From positions 19,189,149 through 19,253,148 of the forward strand of contig OX457052.1 of NCBI GenBank assembly GCA_949752735.1: DNA of 64,000 nt. Direction: 5' to 3'. The stretch is from Lumbricus terrestris (taxonomy: Eukaryota > Annelida > Clitellata > Crassiclitellata > Lumbricidae). Shown one piece after another: positions 22,217-33,832 of the stretch (positions within the stretch are counted from its first letter, which is position 1; every line of letters starts with the position of its first letter). The notes below the pieces were generated by a model, which was not told where the DNA came from, ran no database searches, and saw only the letters and a program-made list of their open reading frames with translations. A program made the translations under genes and the position numbers.

Positions 22217-22918
22217 CTATGCGCGCATATATATTATATAAATAATAATTATATGCATGTAACCATACATATGTACATTGTACAGCCTATACATAATTGC
22301 ACAAACATCTGTGGCTTTATTCTTACACTGATCCACATCACTCATCCGCGAGCGAATGGGTAATGTGAACGTTTTATGAACAACACCGGCAAACCACGCA
22401 TGCGCAGTGCGCACAGTCCATAGCATGGGAATCAATTGAAAAACAGAATTACAGAAATTCCAAACAAATTTCCGTTTCCTCAATCGACGCTTTAGTAGCT
22501 TCACGCAATCTCTTGTTGTCAGCGCCTTTGCATAACACGAGTCTTCCTGGAACCAACTATGCAACAGTGGACAACAGATTTTTTCTCCGACAAAAGGACA
22601 AAAAGAGACACAGAATTGAATGAGACTCCACAGTCCACACCGATAAGCAGCGATGTATGAAAATCCATAAACATGTGCAATGTGCATAAAGAATGAGACA
22701 AACATCTGTGCTCCTCTATATGCATCCAATTTCTTTTTACCGACACAATTCTGGACCAGTACGGTCGTTAGCCTTCGGTCTCCATGTCGGATAGGAGAAG
22801 CAACTCCTTGGGTCGTGCACCACGTAAATCCTAATAAAGAAAATCCTAATAAAGAAAATACTAATAAAGCCGTATATTGGACGCCATGCTCACACGGATG
22901 GCAGGATATTAATAGCAA
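22217..22918 (-). CDS. Unidentified 233-codon ORF, possible membrane protein
   Basis: I do not recognise this product. It is the longest non-repetitive ORF apart from the receptor. By a rough stop-frequency estimate, one this long would be unusual by chance in this AT-rich window. Residues 15-33 are hydrophobic (TALLVFSLLGFSLLGF), residues 70-111 hold two further weakly hydrophobic stretches with several cysteines, and 140-151 is strongly basic (KLLKRRLRKRKF). The C-terminus is a low-complexity isoleucine/tyrosine run. The LLGFS repeat comes from a 15-bp tandem repeat at about 22828-22870. No promoter, splice or homology evidence supports it. Confidence 0.2.
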   Translation of the reverse strand: MLLISCHPCEHGVQYTALLVFSLLGFSLLGFTWCTTQGVASPIRHGDRRLTTVLVQNCVGKKKLDAYRGAQMFVSFFMHIAHVYGFSYIAAYRCGLWSLIQFCVSFCPFVGEKICCPLLHSWFQEDSCYAKALTTRDCVKLLKRRLRKRKFVWNFCNSVFQLIPMLWTVRTAHAWFAGVVHKTFTLPIRSRMSDVDQCKNKATDVCAIMYRLYNVHMYGYMHIIIIYIIYMRA

Positions 22919-23603
22919 TTTGAGACTAATGGTAGAGTGGTGCGTCTAGCAAAGTAAGATACGTGCGCCATTTTATTGGGGACAGGGAGATCTGTTGCAA
23001 TTTAGTGAGATTGTATTCCAATATTAAATTCGTCTGGTATCTTATTCCTGGTTCTGCACGTGTTTACCACTGTATACGTTCATTAGATGAAACTGGATTA
23101 ATAGACGGTGTGCACTATTGCACCTGCTTGTGCATCATATTATATATTTACGTTTAGCCCACTATATATTATTATATAGGCCTATTATGATTACGTGATA
23201 AATACATGATAGATAATTATGCCACTATGGGCCTATGTACAATATGTAGTCATTATAGTCTTATAGGCTCACATGTTTTCGTTCAAATCAAAGCAGCATG
23301 CGCGCCTGAGTCGGCAGCGCATCTCAGTTGTTTCGAATGAATAGACGCTACAGAACTTTACGAGTGAATTAATGAATGATTTCTGCTATTCACTGTACCA
23401 ATATTCGGCTCTAAACAGACTCGGCATACTGTCATGGCCACAAAGCGAGTAGGCCTACTGACCCAATCGATCCGCGGCTAATGTAATTTAATTGCTGCAA
23501 TGTAAAGTCCTTATTTATTGTTTCCCTTTAATTAGACCTGCGCCAGTACTAATTTACGGAGGCGCAGATTTGTTTGTTTCATGGATATTATTATTTCATG
23601 AAT
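22919..23603. other. Unassigned sequence
   Basis: Nothing recognised. Confidence 0.4.
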
Positions 23604-23826
23604 GTGGGGCGCGGTGGTGTAGTGGTGGCGTCGTTGCCTTGAAGCCAGAAGGTTCGAGGTTCGAATCCACCTCAAGTCGCCGCGTTGGGACCTTGGGCAA
23701 GTCCTTCACTCGCAATCGCTCAGCGCTTCGGCGTGAAACTCCGATGCAGTGTCCGCTCTGCAGTCGGGAGCGCCTCTGAGTAGTGTGCTTGAAGAGGCGC
23801 TATAACAAGTGCACATGCAAACAAAC
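23604..23826 (+). mobile_element. SINE1 copy c (best-preserved)
   Basis: A box TGGTGTAGTGG and B box GGTTCGAATCC are both intact. The tail is GGGAGCGCCTCTGAGTAG, CTTGAAGAGGCGCTATAAC, then GTGCACATGCAAACAAAC. With copy f it is the best reference for the family. Confidence 0.95.
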
Positions 23827-24216
23827 ATATAGGTCTAGCGTCAAGATGCCCATCCAAAATGTGCGTAGTGTACAGGCTGGGTAAAATGGGGTAATTTCGG
23901 CACCTTAAGCAGTTTTTCGAATATCTGTGGTGTTATTGTATTTATAAGATCCACTGAGGTTCTAATAGTTTGCTACAACCCTGTGCCATGAAATGGCGCC
24001 TTCAAACTGTGAATCGACTCTCACAAATTCGTGTTGTAACATATTAAGTGAAGGCGTTCAGGTGCCGAAATTACCCATAGGGGAGGGTAATTTCGGCAAG
24101 ACCTGTGGGTAATTTCGGCACGGGTGACGAAATTAGCCAAACAGAAGATTACCAAGCTAAATGAAGCAGATGGGTCGAAATTGTGACTGGCGTTCATACG
24201 TGTTTGCTTGCATTCA

Positions 24217-24468
24217 TTTATGCTTGTATGTGCACTTGTTTATAACGCCCCTTCAAGCTCTAGGCCTATAAAATTATAGTATATACTAAGAGGCGCTCCC
24301 GACTGAGGCGCGGACACTGCATCGGAGTTTCACGCCGAAGCGCAGAGCAAATTGCAAGTGAAGGACTTGCCAAAGTTCCTTATACGCGGCGTCTTGAGGT
24401 GGATTCGAACCTGCAACCCTCCGGCTACAAGGCAACGAACATACCCACTACGCCACCGCATCCCACAT
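24217..24468 (-). mobile_element. SINE1 copy d, inside the pogo-like element
   Basis: Reverse-orientation copy from the tail (ATAACGCCCCTTCAAGCTC) to the head (CGCCACCGCATCCCAC). It carries an insertion of about 30 bp (TAGGCCTATAAAATTATAG) in the tail. It is younger than its host element. Confidence 0.9.
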
Positions 24469-24719
24469 GTTATAACACGATTTGCGAGAGCCGATTCACA
24501 ACTGAAGGCGCCATTTATACATGTAATAATATCACAAGTCCTATAAATTATATTCAAATACTGTAGCCCACACTCAGACTCTCTCATACGCGCTGCCTTT
24601 AATCCAAACACTTTTGTACCAGCTGGCAGCTGCTATGGTCCATATGGCCCTATGGGTCCTCTGTCAATGACCAGTGGTCCTCTGTCAATGAACTCTGGCC
24701 TGACTCTCACTCTGGGAAA

Positions 24720-25345
24720 TATAATCATTGGGGGCACGTAGAAGCCACTGGCTAAGACGCAACAAATGGTGGTTACTGTCTTTCCCTACTCTGTGCCTGT
24801 TAAGTCGCCGACGTTGTGTTTTCCACGTTGACTATCTTAATCACTTTCCCTGGCTTGTGACAGAATTTAATTGTGACACTGGCTTCATCTACGTTCAAGA
24901 TATTCTCGCTGCTGTCAAACAAAATTTTTATGCAATTAATTGAAGAACTTGTCAACTTTGGGTGTTAAAACCCGATGCCCTTATTTAAAATCGAAGTCGG
25001 TTCTGCTACCCGTACGGACAACTCACGATTCCGTTTCAGGGATCCGATGAGCCAGTTCTTTCCTGAAGTTTAAATTTTTCTATGGTGTAAAATCGGTGTT
25101 CAATGCCATTGATTTCTCAGGAGTTGAACACTATTTCTCTGACAGCATTCGGCGATAGACCAAACAGTTTGTTGGAAATAAAATCAAACACCCGACAATT
25201 CTCTGTCCTGGTCATCAGTTAAAGTGACTGGTCGAACACGTCATCACAACGCCGTCCACCCATAACCATTTTCACATAATCTTGAAGAGTTTGGCATGGG
25301 ATCCGAAACTGTATAGGCCTAGCAACTGCTCTCTTTGAACGCCCA
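24720..25345 (-). pseudogene. Remnant of pogo/Tigger (CENP-B-like) transposase
   Basis: Across shifting minus-strand frames one reads, in family order, a HTH segment (PCQTLQDYVK, then GRR), the second DNA-binding part (LSPNAVREIVFNS, GKNWLIGSLKRNRELS, AEPTS), and the start of the DDE core (ENILNVDEASVTIK) with its first catalytic Asp. Stops and frameshifts separate the pieces. The part holding the remaining catalytic residues is missing; the SINE and an inverted duplicate lie where it should continue. It is non-functional. Confidence 0.8.
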
Positions 25346-25961
25346 ACAACAAGCACCAACATTACTGAAAACCTAATCTCATCGTTCGATCAATGAGCCC
25401 CCGTTTAGAGCTTGGCACAGTTCTCTGATTCGAATCATCATCCATTTTGCCTGAATAAACACTCTAAGCAAGATAACTAAGCCGTGGCCAATTGAAATAA
25501 GGCAGAATGGTAATTTCGGCACCATCCCTGGGCAAATTTCGGCGCTGCCGGAATTACACAAGATTTCGGTGCCGAAATTTGCCTCATATGCAGACATCAC
25601 TCTGTAGGTACGTAAAATAAATAATCAGTTGCTATACATCGTATTATCGTTCAGCATGATGCACCCTGGTGGCCATACTTGTAGAAAAATCAGGACATTT
25701 ATTTATGTGACCGACACAAAATTTTCAACAGAGCTTTTTCTAAATTGAAAAACAATTTAAAAAATGCTTCAAAACAAAAATGACTTACCAAAGGTGCTTT
25801 TAATGCGATTTATAATTGGTTTTTGAACTTTTCTAAGATTGTAACGTTGAGATCTATGACGTCACACCAAAGAGGCATCTTAGTGCAAGATAGTTTCTCG
25901 GCTACTGGGGGGTGCCGAAATTAGCGCCATGCCGAAATTACCCCACTTTACCCCTAGGCTA

Positions 25962-26804
25962 TTTTAAGAGACTCGTGACAATTAGATGCAACACAACTTA
26001 CTATGTGGCATAGCTCTTAACATTTGCCCCAATAGATTTCAGTGTAAAGCAAACGAGAAGTAGTTTGCTATTTACAATTCTCGTTGTAGAAGTTCTTAAA
26101 GTCAGTGGAATTAGCAGAATAACTCTTGCAAATGTACAAATGTCTTCATTATTATTATGTCCACCGTTAACCAATGACAACTAGTCGAATTGTTATTCTA
26201 AACCATAGACTGTGCTTTAAACTAGTTTGATAATAGGACTCCACTATAGCCTATACTGAATGCTAATGGATATATAGGCCGACTCAAGCACGCATGCAAT
26301 CACATAATGCAAAAGGTACAGTTTTTGAGTTGCATGAAAACATGTGTGCCTAGTGATTATATATTGCAGGCCTACATTGGCCTATAGTGGCATAAGGCCT
26401 ATCTATCATGTATTTATCACATGCATCCCTTATAAATTACTGGTTAAGATTGTTGTCACGTTTCCCAATGAAGCGTTAACCTTACCGTAGTTAAAATAAT
26501 GTCAACATTGGGTGTCGCTAATTGCGGGATTTTAGCTCTTCTGGGCCTCCCATTTGTCAACGTTATTTTGTCAATATAGACAACGTTTTACTGACGCATA
26601 ACCTAGGCCTACGTGCAAATAGGGCAGCGATAAAAGTCTTGATTGATTAGTAGCTTACAATTGCAATTACAATACATAAGGAAATGACCCAGTTATTTTG
26701 ATTTCTCTGCGTCCTGTTTTAGATTAAACAGGGTTAAAGGAATAGCCTAAAGGTCACTGTTGCGCATCTTTTGACTTTTTTTTATCGTCGACTGCATTCG
26801 GCGG
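25962..26804. other. Unassigned sequence
   Basis: Nothing recognised. Rich in GGCCTA motifs (26370-26610). Confidence 0.4.
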
Positions 26805-26812
26805 ATGGCAGT

Positions 26813-27213
26813 CAGCGTTGCCACACGAAAAAATAAAAAAAGCAAGTTGGAGGAGCGAAAAAACCCAAGAAAACCCAAGTTCAGCAAATCTTTCGAAAAT
26901 GCCCAGAATTTTCGAAAATGTCCACAATTTCCCGATCGAAAAATCTGATGACCTTTTTTAGTCATCCGACACAAATCTTCCGAAAATGTCTACAATTTCC
27001 CGTCCGAAAAATCTGATGACCTTTTTTAAGTCATCAGGCTGAAATCTTCCGGAAAATGTCAAAAAATTCCCGAAAATGTAAAAAATGCCCGAAAATGTAA
27101 AAAAAACTATTTCCCGTCGACAAAACCCAAGGAAAAAACAAAAGTTTGCCACAATAACCCCATTTCCCAAGTTCTGGATCTTGTGGGGAAAAACCCAAGG
27201 AGTGGCAACGCTG
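26813..27213. mobile_element. hAT-like MITE, 401 bp, ends CAGCGTTGCCAC
   Basis: Left CAGCGTTGCCACAC, right (inverted) CAGCGTTGCCACTCC. The flanks ATGGCAGT and ATGGCATT agree at 7 of 8 bases. Two internal copies of CTGATGACCTTTTTTAGTCA-type stems (near 26945 and 27012) are joined by CCGAAAATGTC repeats. Confidence 0.88.
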
Positions 27214-27221
27214 ATGGCATT

Positions 27222-27515
27222 TGGTCTCAGAGGAGATTGATGAACCAAAGACCGTCACCGATTAAAAGACTAATTTTCCTGTCGGACGCTAGATAGTCGA
27301 TGACCGCTGCGCGACGTCGCCGTCTCTAACGTAGGCTATATGGCGTATTCGCCTCAATTTGACGCTGACAGTTGCGACGAGATGAGTAAGATGAAACGAC
27401 CTTGGCCCCGAAACCCCGAAGGCCGTCGTCTTCGGAATAATTGGCAGATGCATCCACCGGGTACACAGCTTGTTCTCTGTCCTTGAATTGCGTTACTCCG
27501 GTCTCCTTGAATCTT
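27222..27515. other. Unassigned sequence
   Basis: Nothing recognised. Confidence 0.4.

Positions 27516-27560
<45 letters not shown>
27516..27560. repeat. (TA)n microsatellite abutting SINE1 copy e
   Basis: About 22 TA units directly next to the SINE 3' tail. A shorter ATATATATA also lies at its other end. Confidence 0.95.
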
Positions 27561-27563
<3 letters not shown>

Positions 27564-27760
27564 TGTATGTGCACTTGTTATAGCGCCCCTTCAAGCTCTC
27601 TTTACTCAGAGGCGCTCCCGAATGCAGAGCGGACAGTGCATCGGAGTTTCACCCCGAAGCGCTGAGCAATTGTGAGTGAAGGACTTGCCCAAGGTCCTTA
27701 CGCGGCGAGGTGGATTCGAACCTCGAACCTTCCGGCTTCAAGGCAGCGACGCCACCACTA
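27561..27760 (-). mobile_element. SINE1 copy e (head truncated)
   Basis: Reverse orientation. The tail and body match copies c and f, but the last dozen bases of the head (CACCGCGCCCCAC) are absent. Confidence 0.92.
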
Positions 27761-28223
27761 AATATATATATGACTGCGACGCGTGTATTAGAGTCTAAAT
27801 GAAGCTAAGAGAGAAACGAGCTTGTGTCAGGAATAGATTGCGGAAGACAAGTTTAATTTGAAGTTGCGGAAGGAGAAGAAAGAGCAAGAAGCTCTGACGT
27901 CGTTCGATCGTCGTTAGAAAGGCTGCAGTGTGGTTATTATTGAAGCGAAACTATGATTACCGAAAGAAATGGACGAAAAAATGACTCGTGTACAAACTAG
28001 GTTGTAGCCTATATCTCAATTATCGCAACACGTTAGTGGAGATGATGGAGGTAGGCTAGTTTCCGCTGCAGGAGGTATCGCATTTCCATGGATAATGCAG
28101 CTTAGTGCTCTTTAAAGCTCCCACTGACAACTGATTGTTTCCAAAAGACAAAATTCTATACTACCGATTATCATTGGAATTAAGCCATTTGTTTTGCATG
28201 CTTGACCGAACCATGCGAGTGAT
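27761..28223. other. Unassigned sequence
   Basis: Nothing recognised. Confidence 0.4.
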
Positions 28224-28352
28224 ATCGTAATTGTAATCTTGAAATTTCTAAAGTGCCACTCGAAAGCCAAGCGCGGAGCACCAGCTTATTCACGAGCGCT
28301 GCGTTGAGTTGTAAGGGTTGTCCGTGAGAGTAGTCCGTGGTGGTCCGGGTCG
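28224..28352 (-). mobile_element. 3' tail of LINE family L2-B, solo
   Basis: Matches the last 130 bp of the 34640-35141 LINE in inverse, including GCAGCGCTCGTGAATAAGCT and the GATTACAATTACGAT 3' run. Confidence 0.8.
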
Positions 28353-29015
28353 AGTGATATATAAGTGTATTTGAATGTAACTGAATGCATAAATTCTTTT
28401 TATTCAGACTGACCTCGTTCCGTAAATCCCTAATACAATATTCGATGCAGTCGAAGGCCATGCAATGAATGGAGCCACCGTCATAATACGTGTCCATCAA
28501 GATATATTAGATCCATATATAGGTCTAATCCCTTATGGAATGAATTTGTCCAATCCATTCGCTCCGACTTTCTCTCTGGTCGTCTTTCTTCATCTTTTTG
28601 CCTCTTCTATAGAAGCCGCACGCACCAGGAGCGCTTCTGAAAGGCTCTTGCTGCGAGAAGCGCTTTATGTAACTATATGGTCCGATGCAACACGATACAA
28701 TACAATAATTATAACCTTCCTGTACCTGTAATCTTCACATGTAACTATGACATTGCAATTGCAGGTAGGCCTATGCAAATAAAGGTAATTCTTGGACACG
28801 TTTTTATATTCTTTTCTTAATGAACCTATCAAGCGAGACCTCTTTCCACCGCTCACCATATGAACTATCGAAAATTTTTATCTCTTAATTACGTCCAAGA
28901 AACCTACAGCCGAACTCATCGAGTTCACGGAACGCTCGCTCTTCTCGATAGCAGTGTCGACATCGAATAATATTGTATAGTGCCTGCATATTAATTTTAA
29001 ACACTGTCGGTATAC
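28353..29015. other. Unassigned sequence
   Basis: Nothing recognised. Confidence 0.4.
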
Positions 29016-29023
29016 AGAATAAC

Positions 29024-30000
29024 CAGGGGCTTCTATCCCCCCTAAGCAACCGGGCGCAATCCATTTTCTTCTCCCCCTTTTCTGGACCGGCCTTCCTCTA
29101 TGTATGCAATATAATGCAATCTAGCGCATGCCCTCCTCTAGTGTGGGAATGAAGGTTTGTTTGGAGAGGGACAAACGAGCATCCAGCAGACGATCGCCGA
29201 AGCATGTGTAGCGTCGAGAAGGGACCTGGTATGGGGAAGGAATGTGCCCCTCCCCATAAGAAATTTGTGCAATTTCCGCATTGCAATTTCAGCATTTTAA
29301 GCTGTCCTCTTAGCAAAATTACTCTACTGTTTCAGTGGAGGAATTGCTGCCAAAATTGGGCAGCCATATGTTTTGCGCCTCTGATCAATGTGCACTCGAG
29401 AGGCGTTACATAAATTTTTAGAGCACAATGCAATACAATAAAATACAGTGTAGGTCCTACATTGTAAACCCACGTAATAACGATGTTGCTTTACAAAGTG
29501 TTCAAGGACCAAATTTGACTGTCTGAAATTTGAAAGATAACATTGGAGAGAAGCCATTTAGTTGTGCAAAATAGTATTTGTATTAACATTATTTTTTTAA
29601 ATTATAATATGATTGTATTTTTTGTTAAAACAGTAAAAACATAATTATAATCATGTAATAGGAAATTTTTATAGTATATTACAGCTGTTACAGCAGTTCA
29701 TGTAATTCAAAAATGCAGATAGTAGCCTAACCAAAAACTCAAAGTGTATAAAGTGTATACATTTTGCTAAAAACTATTAGGCCTACCATTTAGTCCAAAT
29801 TTATATGGAGGGGAAGTATTTTCTGGGAGATCTTCCTTTACTATCTTCCTTAGTGATGCCTAGATTGAACGCTGCCCTCCATGTCCGACCTCCCCCTCCC
29901 AACCGACGTGAATTTTGGCTGTCTTCTGATTCCCCCCCTATTTTTCACTGGGCGCAAGCTGCGCCCGCCATGTATACTTGTATAGGGATAGAAGCCCCTG
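29024..30000. mobile_element. hAT-like element, 977 bp, TSD AGAATAAC
   Basis: The 16-bp termini CAGGGGCTTCTATCCC are perfect inverted repeats at both ends. AGAATAAC is duplicated exactly at 29016-29023 and 30001-30008. A block near 29240-29345 (CCCCTCCCCATAAGAAATT and CAGCATTTTAAGCTGTCCTC) matches the internal repeat of the larger element at 40735. No intact transposase. Confidence 0.95.
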
Positions 30001-30282
30001 AGAATAACTACAGCTGCAGTAGGAGCCTACTGTCCAACCTTTTTGACACCACTGCAATTATGATTCTTGAAGCCAGGGCTGCAAGAGTAAACCTGAAAGT
30101 AATAGATAAATTTATTGATAATTATTAGCTATTTTGAAATAACATATTGCGAAATGATTAGAATGCAACGTACTTGACTAATAATAGTGAAAAATAGCAT
30201 AATATAGCATAAACAATGCCACGTTTAACATGCTTTATAAATAATCGTTCGGCTGCTTCAGCACAAAAAGTGCAAAAATTCA

Positions 30283-30480
30283 GTGAGTTCTGGCGCTTTA
30301 ATGGCCCCGCGGTCTGTTGCTGAGCTGCCAGTCAATACAACGTCCATGTGCTTAAGTCTCTTGCACTGGCTTCCTGTTCAGCAAAGAATTTGTTTCAAAT
30401 TAGGGTTCGTAGTTGATGAAACGTTGAATTCTGGTCCCTCATCCACAGTATTCAGAGTCAGTTCTAATACCACATGTTCG
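30283..30480 (+). pseudogene. LINE reverse-transcriptase fragment (L2/CR1 type)
   Basis: The plus frame contains LSLLHWLPVQQRICFKLGFV and DETLNSGPS, matching the conserved stretch (LHWLPVxxRIxFKL, then YKxLNGxAPSYL) after the RT domain of L2/CR1 LINEs. It is short and isolated. Confidence 0.75.
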
Positions 30481-31342
30481 TCTTTACGGACACGATGTCT
30501 GTAATTGTCTTTGTCAGGTTAAGGGTCTTTACATGCAAGACCAGACCTGTCCTTGGTGATTGAACTGTAACGCTTATGGATGATCGATGAGACATTTCCT
30601 GCGATGAAAAATTTAATTTCTATATCGCGACTGATTGATGGAAATTGCTGTTCGACCTAGATTTTGGGTAATCTTATTTGCACTCTTACTACTCAGTCGC
30701 TAATATCAAATGTTCGTCGTCTTTGGTTTGAAACTTCACACTTCCCAGGGCGTTTCATCAATCTCTGTCTGTCTCTCAATTTATTTTCACTGATCTCCTG
30801 GATATTTCTCTCACTACTGCTTGATACTGGGGCGCCATCGGTCGAAGCCTTTTGGACAAGACATTGGCGCTATTACAGAAGTTAACAAGTGATAGCAAAG
30901 ATTTCCAACGTCATCCACAGGACTAAAAAAAGGTGTCTTAAGAAATCAATTTCAAGGCAGACAGCTTTGCAGTTCAGTTCGATGAGTCAAAGCACGAAAG
31001 GTTGACTGAAGAAGGTTTGCTTCTCAATTAAACGACGATTCCATCTGTCAATTAAAGTCAGTTCACTGCATCAGGCTGACACTTCGTTTTTACACAGTTT
31101 GCTTTGCGTATTATTGCTGTTGTCGTTTCAATTATTCGTGAAGTACCACAATATAAAAACAGAGTCGAACGGGAATCATTTGGGGCAGTGCCACTTCAAC
31201 CGTGCAAAGGGTTCAAGGTCCTAGCTGTCCCATAAATGCAAGATCATACGCATGATTTCAATTTAGATACATCCTGTAGGCCTACATACTAAATATGATA
31301 CTATCATAATATGGGTAGTAACAAGAGTGTAGGCCTACATTT
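30481..31342. other. Unassigned sequence
   Basis: Nothing recognised. It might hold degraded LINE sequence. Confidence 0.35.
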
Positions 31343-31571
31343 GTGGGGTGCGGTGGTGTAGTGGTGGCGTCGTTGCCTTGAAGCCGGAAGGTTCGAGGTT
31401 CGAATCCACCTCAAGTCGCCGCGTATGTATCTTGGGCAAGTCCTTCACTTGCAATTGCTCAGCGCTTCGGCGTGAAACTCCGATGCAGTGTCCGCTCTGC
31501 ATTCGGGAACGCCTCTGAGTAGCGAGAGCTTGAATGGGCGCTTTAACAAGTGCACGTGCATACAAACAATA
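31343..31571 (+). mobile_element. SINE1 copy f
   Basis: Full length with intact A and B boxes, very close to copy c. The tail is CTTGAATGGGCGCTTTAAC, then GTGCACGTGCATACAAAC. Confidence 0.95.
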
Positions 31572-32850
31572 ATACTGTATCCTATTATAGGCCTGTGTAG
31601 CATAACAACAAAATTAAATAATAGTGAAAGGCCTTAAACGTTACAGTTATCGCTCTTAAGTGCGCCCTTGTAGCGGTAATTAACTTAATTAGGTGCTGTG
31701 TAGGCCTAATAATAGGGCTTAGGCCTACTATATGATTAATTTGAATGCAAATTGCTTCCTATTCAACCATAGGAAATGTTTAAATAGAAACTGATCTAAG
31801 AGATACGAATATAGCTTTGAAGACAAAGTAAGCCTCGCGTTTGACTTTGAACATGAATGGTATAGAACAGTGGAACACTGGACCAACGCGTTTAACAGAT
31901 CGTATACTCAAAATCAAATTAAAGTTTAAAAGAAACAGTAAAAATTTCGAATTGACCATAATGCTCAAGTGTTACTTTGTGCTAGGATATCATTCTCTTT
32001 GAGACAGCATCTGGCGCTGTTGCATTTCTCCTTCTAAAGTGCGTGACGATTATTGTACAGTTCTGATAACTAGAGAGACGAATAATTTATAGCATCAAAA
32101 GTCTCTTCTTCTGAGCAGATTTGGCAGACAGATTTTAACACATAATTATGGTCTAATTGTATCGTTTCTAATTAAGAGATGAATATTCACTAAGGGACCA
32201 ATAATATTGCTATCCGCATTTTGGCGAAGACCCTGGTAATAAACGGAACTCTGAAGATGCTCTTTCTCGAGACAATAACTCTTGTTGGAAGAGCGAGAGC
32301 AACACTCAAACAACGGAAGCCTATAGATTGACGTAGCTTTTGCAGCGGCATCTTTTGTAGCCAACCATCATCTAAAAAGCGCAGTCAAGACAGTTTGCGC
32401 ATTTATCATCATCACGAAAAGGTGGATAAACGGGTCTGTCTTCATCGCCGTCAGGTTTGATTTCCTCAGGGTGCCACTGTTCTTAGCGCCGAGCTATCGA
32501 TTAGTTGACACTGACGCAGCTGTCTCTTTGGATCTTTTTGCTTGCACTGACATTGATATATTATATATCCAGAGGACATACATGTATATGCTCTGGACAT
32601 ACAGGATTAGATTGATTGAGTGTAGTGCTCAATTGTTCATCCACTGACTTTTTAAAGCTTTATAAATAACTTCATAAAAGAAAAACGCGACAGAACGTCT
32701 CGGATGGCTTACCATCGGCCAAATAAGCTTACACTGTGTAGATGAAGTGACGAACAAATTTATATTAAAACGCAACTTAAGTCAGACGATATTTCTTGGC
32801 TTGAAGTGTGTCTGATGCCGCTTTGTCGGCTACCTCAGTGATTCTCAAAT
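31572..32850. other. Unassigned sequence
   Basis: No gene or element recognised in 1.3 kb. Several TAGGCCTA motifs (31634-31725). Confidence 0.4.
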
Positions 32851-33060
32851 GGTGGTCCGCGGACCGGCGCTCTGACCACCGGTCCGTGAAGAAAAAATTA
32901 TGAGAGTGAAAAATAAATTATAATTATTAATTTCTGTATTTATATATTTAAAATTGTAAAATTATTCGAATGGTTGTTCAAAATTTATTCAAAATTCTGT
33001 CTTAAATTTTAAAAAATACATTACCAGGGCTTTATTTTACAATTTTCGTTTCTTCAACTA
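32851..33060 (+). mobile_element. hAT-like left end fragment
   Basis: CAGTGATTCTCAAATGGTGG, then CCGCGGACCGG, is a typical hAT terminus followed by AT-rich sequence. No right end was found; SINE2 copy b starts soon after. Confidence 0.5.
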
Positions 33061-33063
33061 TCC

Positions 33064-33290
33064 CATTGACAGACCGCAACCGGTTGCAGCGTGCAATAAG
33101 GCGGTTGAAACAATTTACAAGAACTCGGATAACAGACTACATAAATCTTAACTACTTACAGAACAGACAGCCTACCCTATAATAATCGGCGCTAATAGTA
33201 GCCTACAAAGCATGCCCCCCGCCCCAACGGAGCTCGAACTCGCTACCTCTTGCTCTCTACGCCAGCGTGTTATCCATTACCCCCCTGAAA
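33064..33290 (-). mobile_element. SINE2 copy b
   Basis: Aligns end to end with 1-240: TTGACAGACCGCAACCGG at the tail, GAACAGACAGCC in the body, and a tRNA-like head (AGCTCGAACTCGCTACCTCT and GTTATCCATTAC read in inverse). Confidence 0.85.
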
Positions 33291-33401
33291 GCGCTGATGC
33301 TATTTAGAGCCATGGTTGTTTTCATTGAGACGCCAAAGTAAAGAGTCCTGTATGTATCAACGAGACTATGAGCTTGTTTGCGGAACTCGCTTGCACTTTT
33401 C

Positions 33402-33530
33402 CCATCGTAATCGTAATCTCCAAACTCCTGAAGCGCCACTCGAAAGCCAAGCGCATCGCACCAGCTTTTTCACGAGTGCTGCGCTGAGTCAAACGGTTTG
33501 TCCGTAAGAGTAGTCCACATGAGATCCGAT
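33402..33530 (-). mobile_element. 3' tail of LINE family L2-B, solo
   Basis: CATCGTAATCGTAATC, then GCGCCACTCGAAAGCCAAG, matches the other tails in inverse. Confidence 0.8.
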
Positions 33531-33689
33531 TCCGGTTGCCATAGCATCCGAGTATCACGTGATCACAGAACCTCGAGCAATCAGCTGCGCGACAGCACCT
33601 TCAGCTGATATTCTAAATAAATTGAATATTGCTTATTTGAGACGTAGTCTACACATTCATTGTAAATCCCAATTAATTATTATTGCAGG

Positions 33690-33832
33690 CTGTCTGTTCG
33701 GTTAGCAGTTAAGATTTATGTAGGCCTACATGTATTCTGTAATCTGAGTTCCTGTAAACTGTTTTAACTGCATCATTGTACACTGTAACCGGTTTCGGTC
33801 TGTCAACCGGATTGTTGAATAAACGAAAATTA
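33690..33832 (+). mobile_element. SINE2 3' part, opposite orientation to copy b
   Basis: GCAGGCTGTCTGTTCGGTTA through AACCGGTTTCGGTCTGTCAA is the reverse complement of the start of copy b. It and copy b form a 770-bp inverted pair around the L2-B tail. Confidence 0.75.

Larger units (their letters stand above)
23873..25959 (-). mobile_element. pogo/Tigger-like DNA transposon, 2.1 kb, decayed
   Basis: The inverted ends read GGGTAAAATGGGGTAATTTC (left) and, inverted, GGGTAAAGTGGGGTAATTTC (right), bounded by TA dinucleotides at 23871-23872 and 25960-25961. That fits the TA target of the Tc1/mariner/pogo group. Several subterminal copies of GGTAATTTCGGCA lie near both ends. A SINE1 copy sits inside at 24217-24468, with an inverted duplicate of element sequence on either side of it (about 23993-24044 and 24476-24530). 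The transposase remnant is listed separately. Confidence 0.85.
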
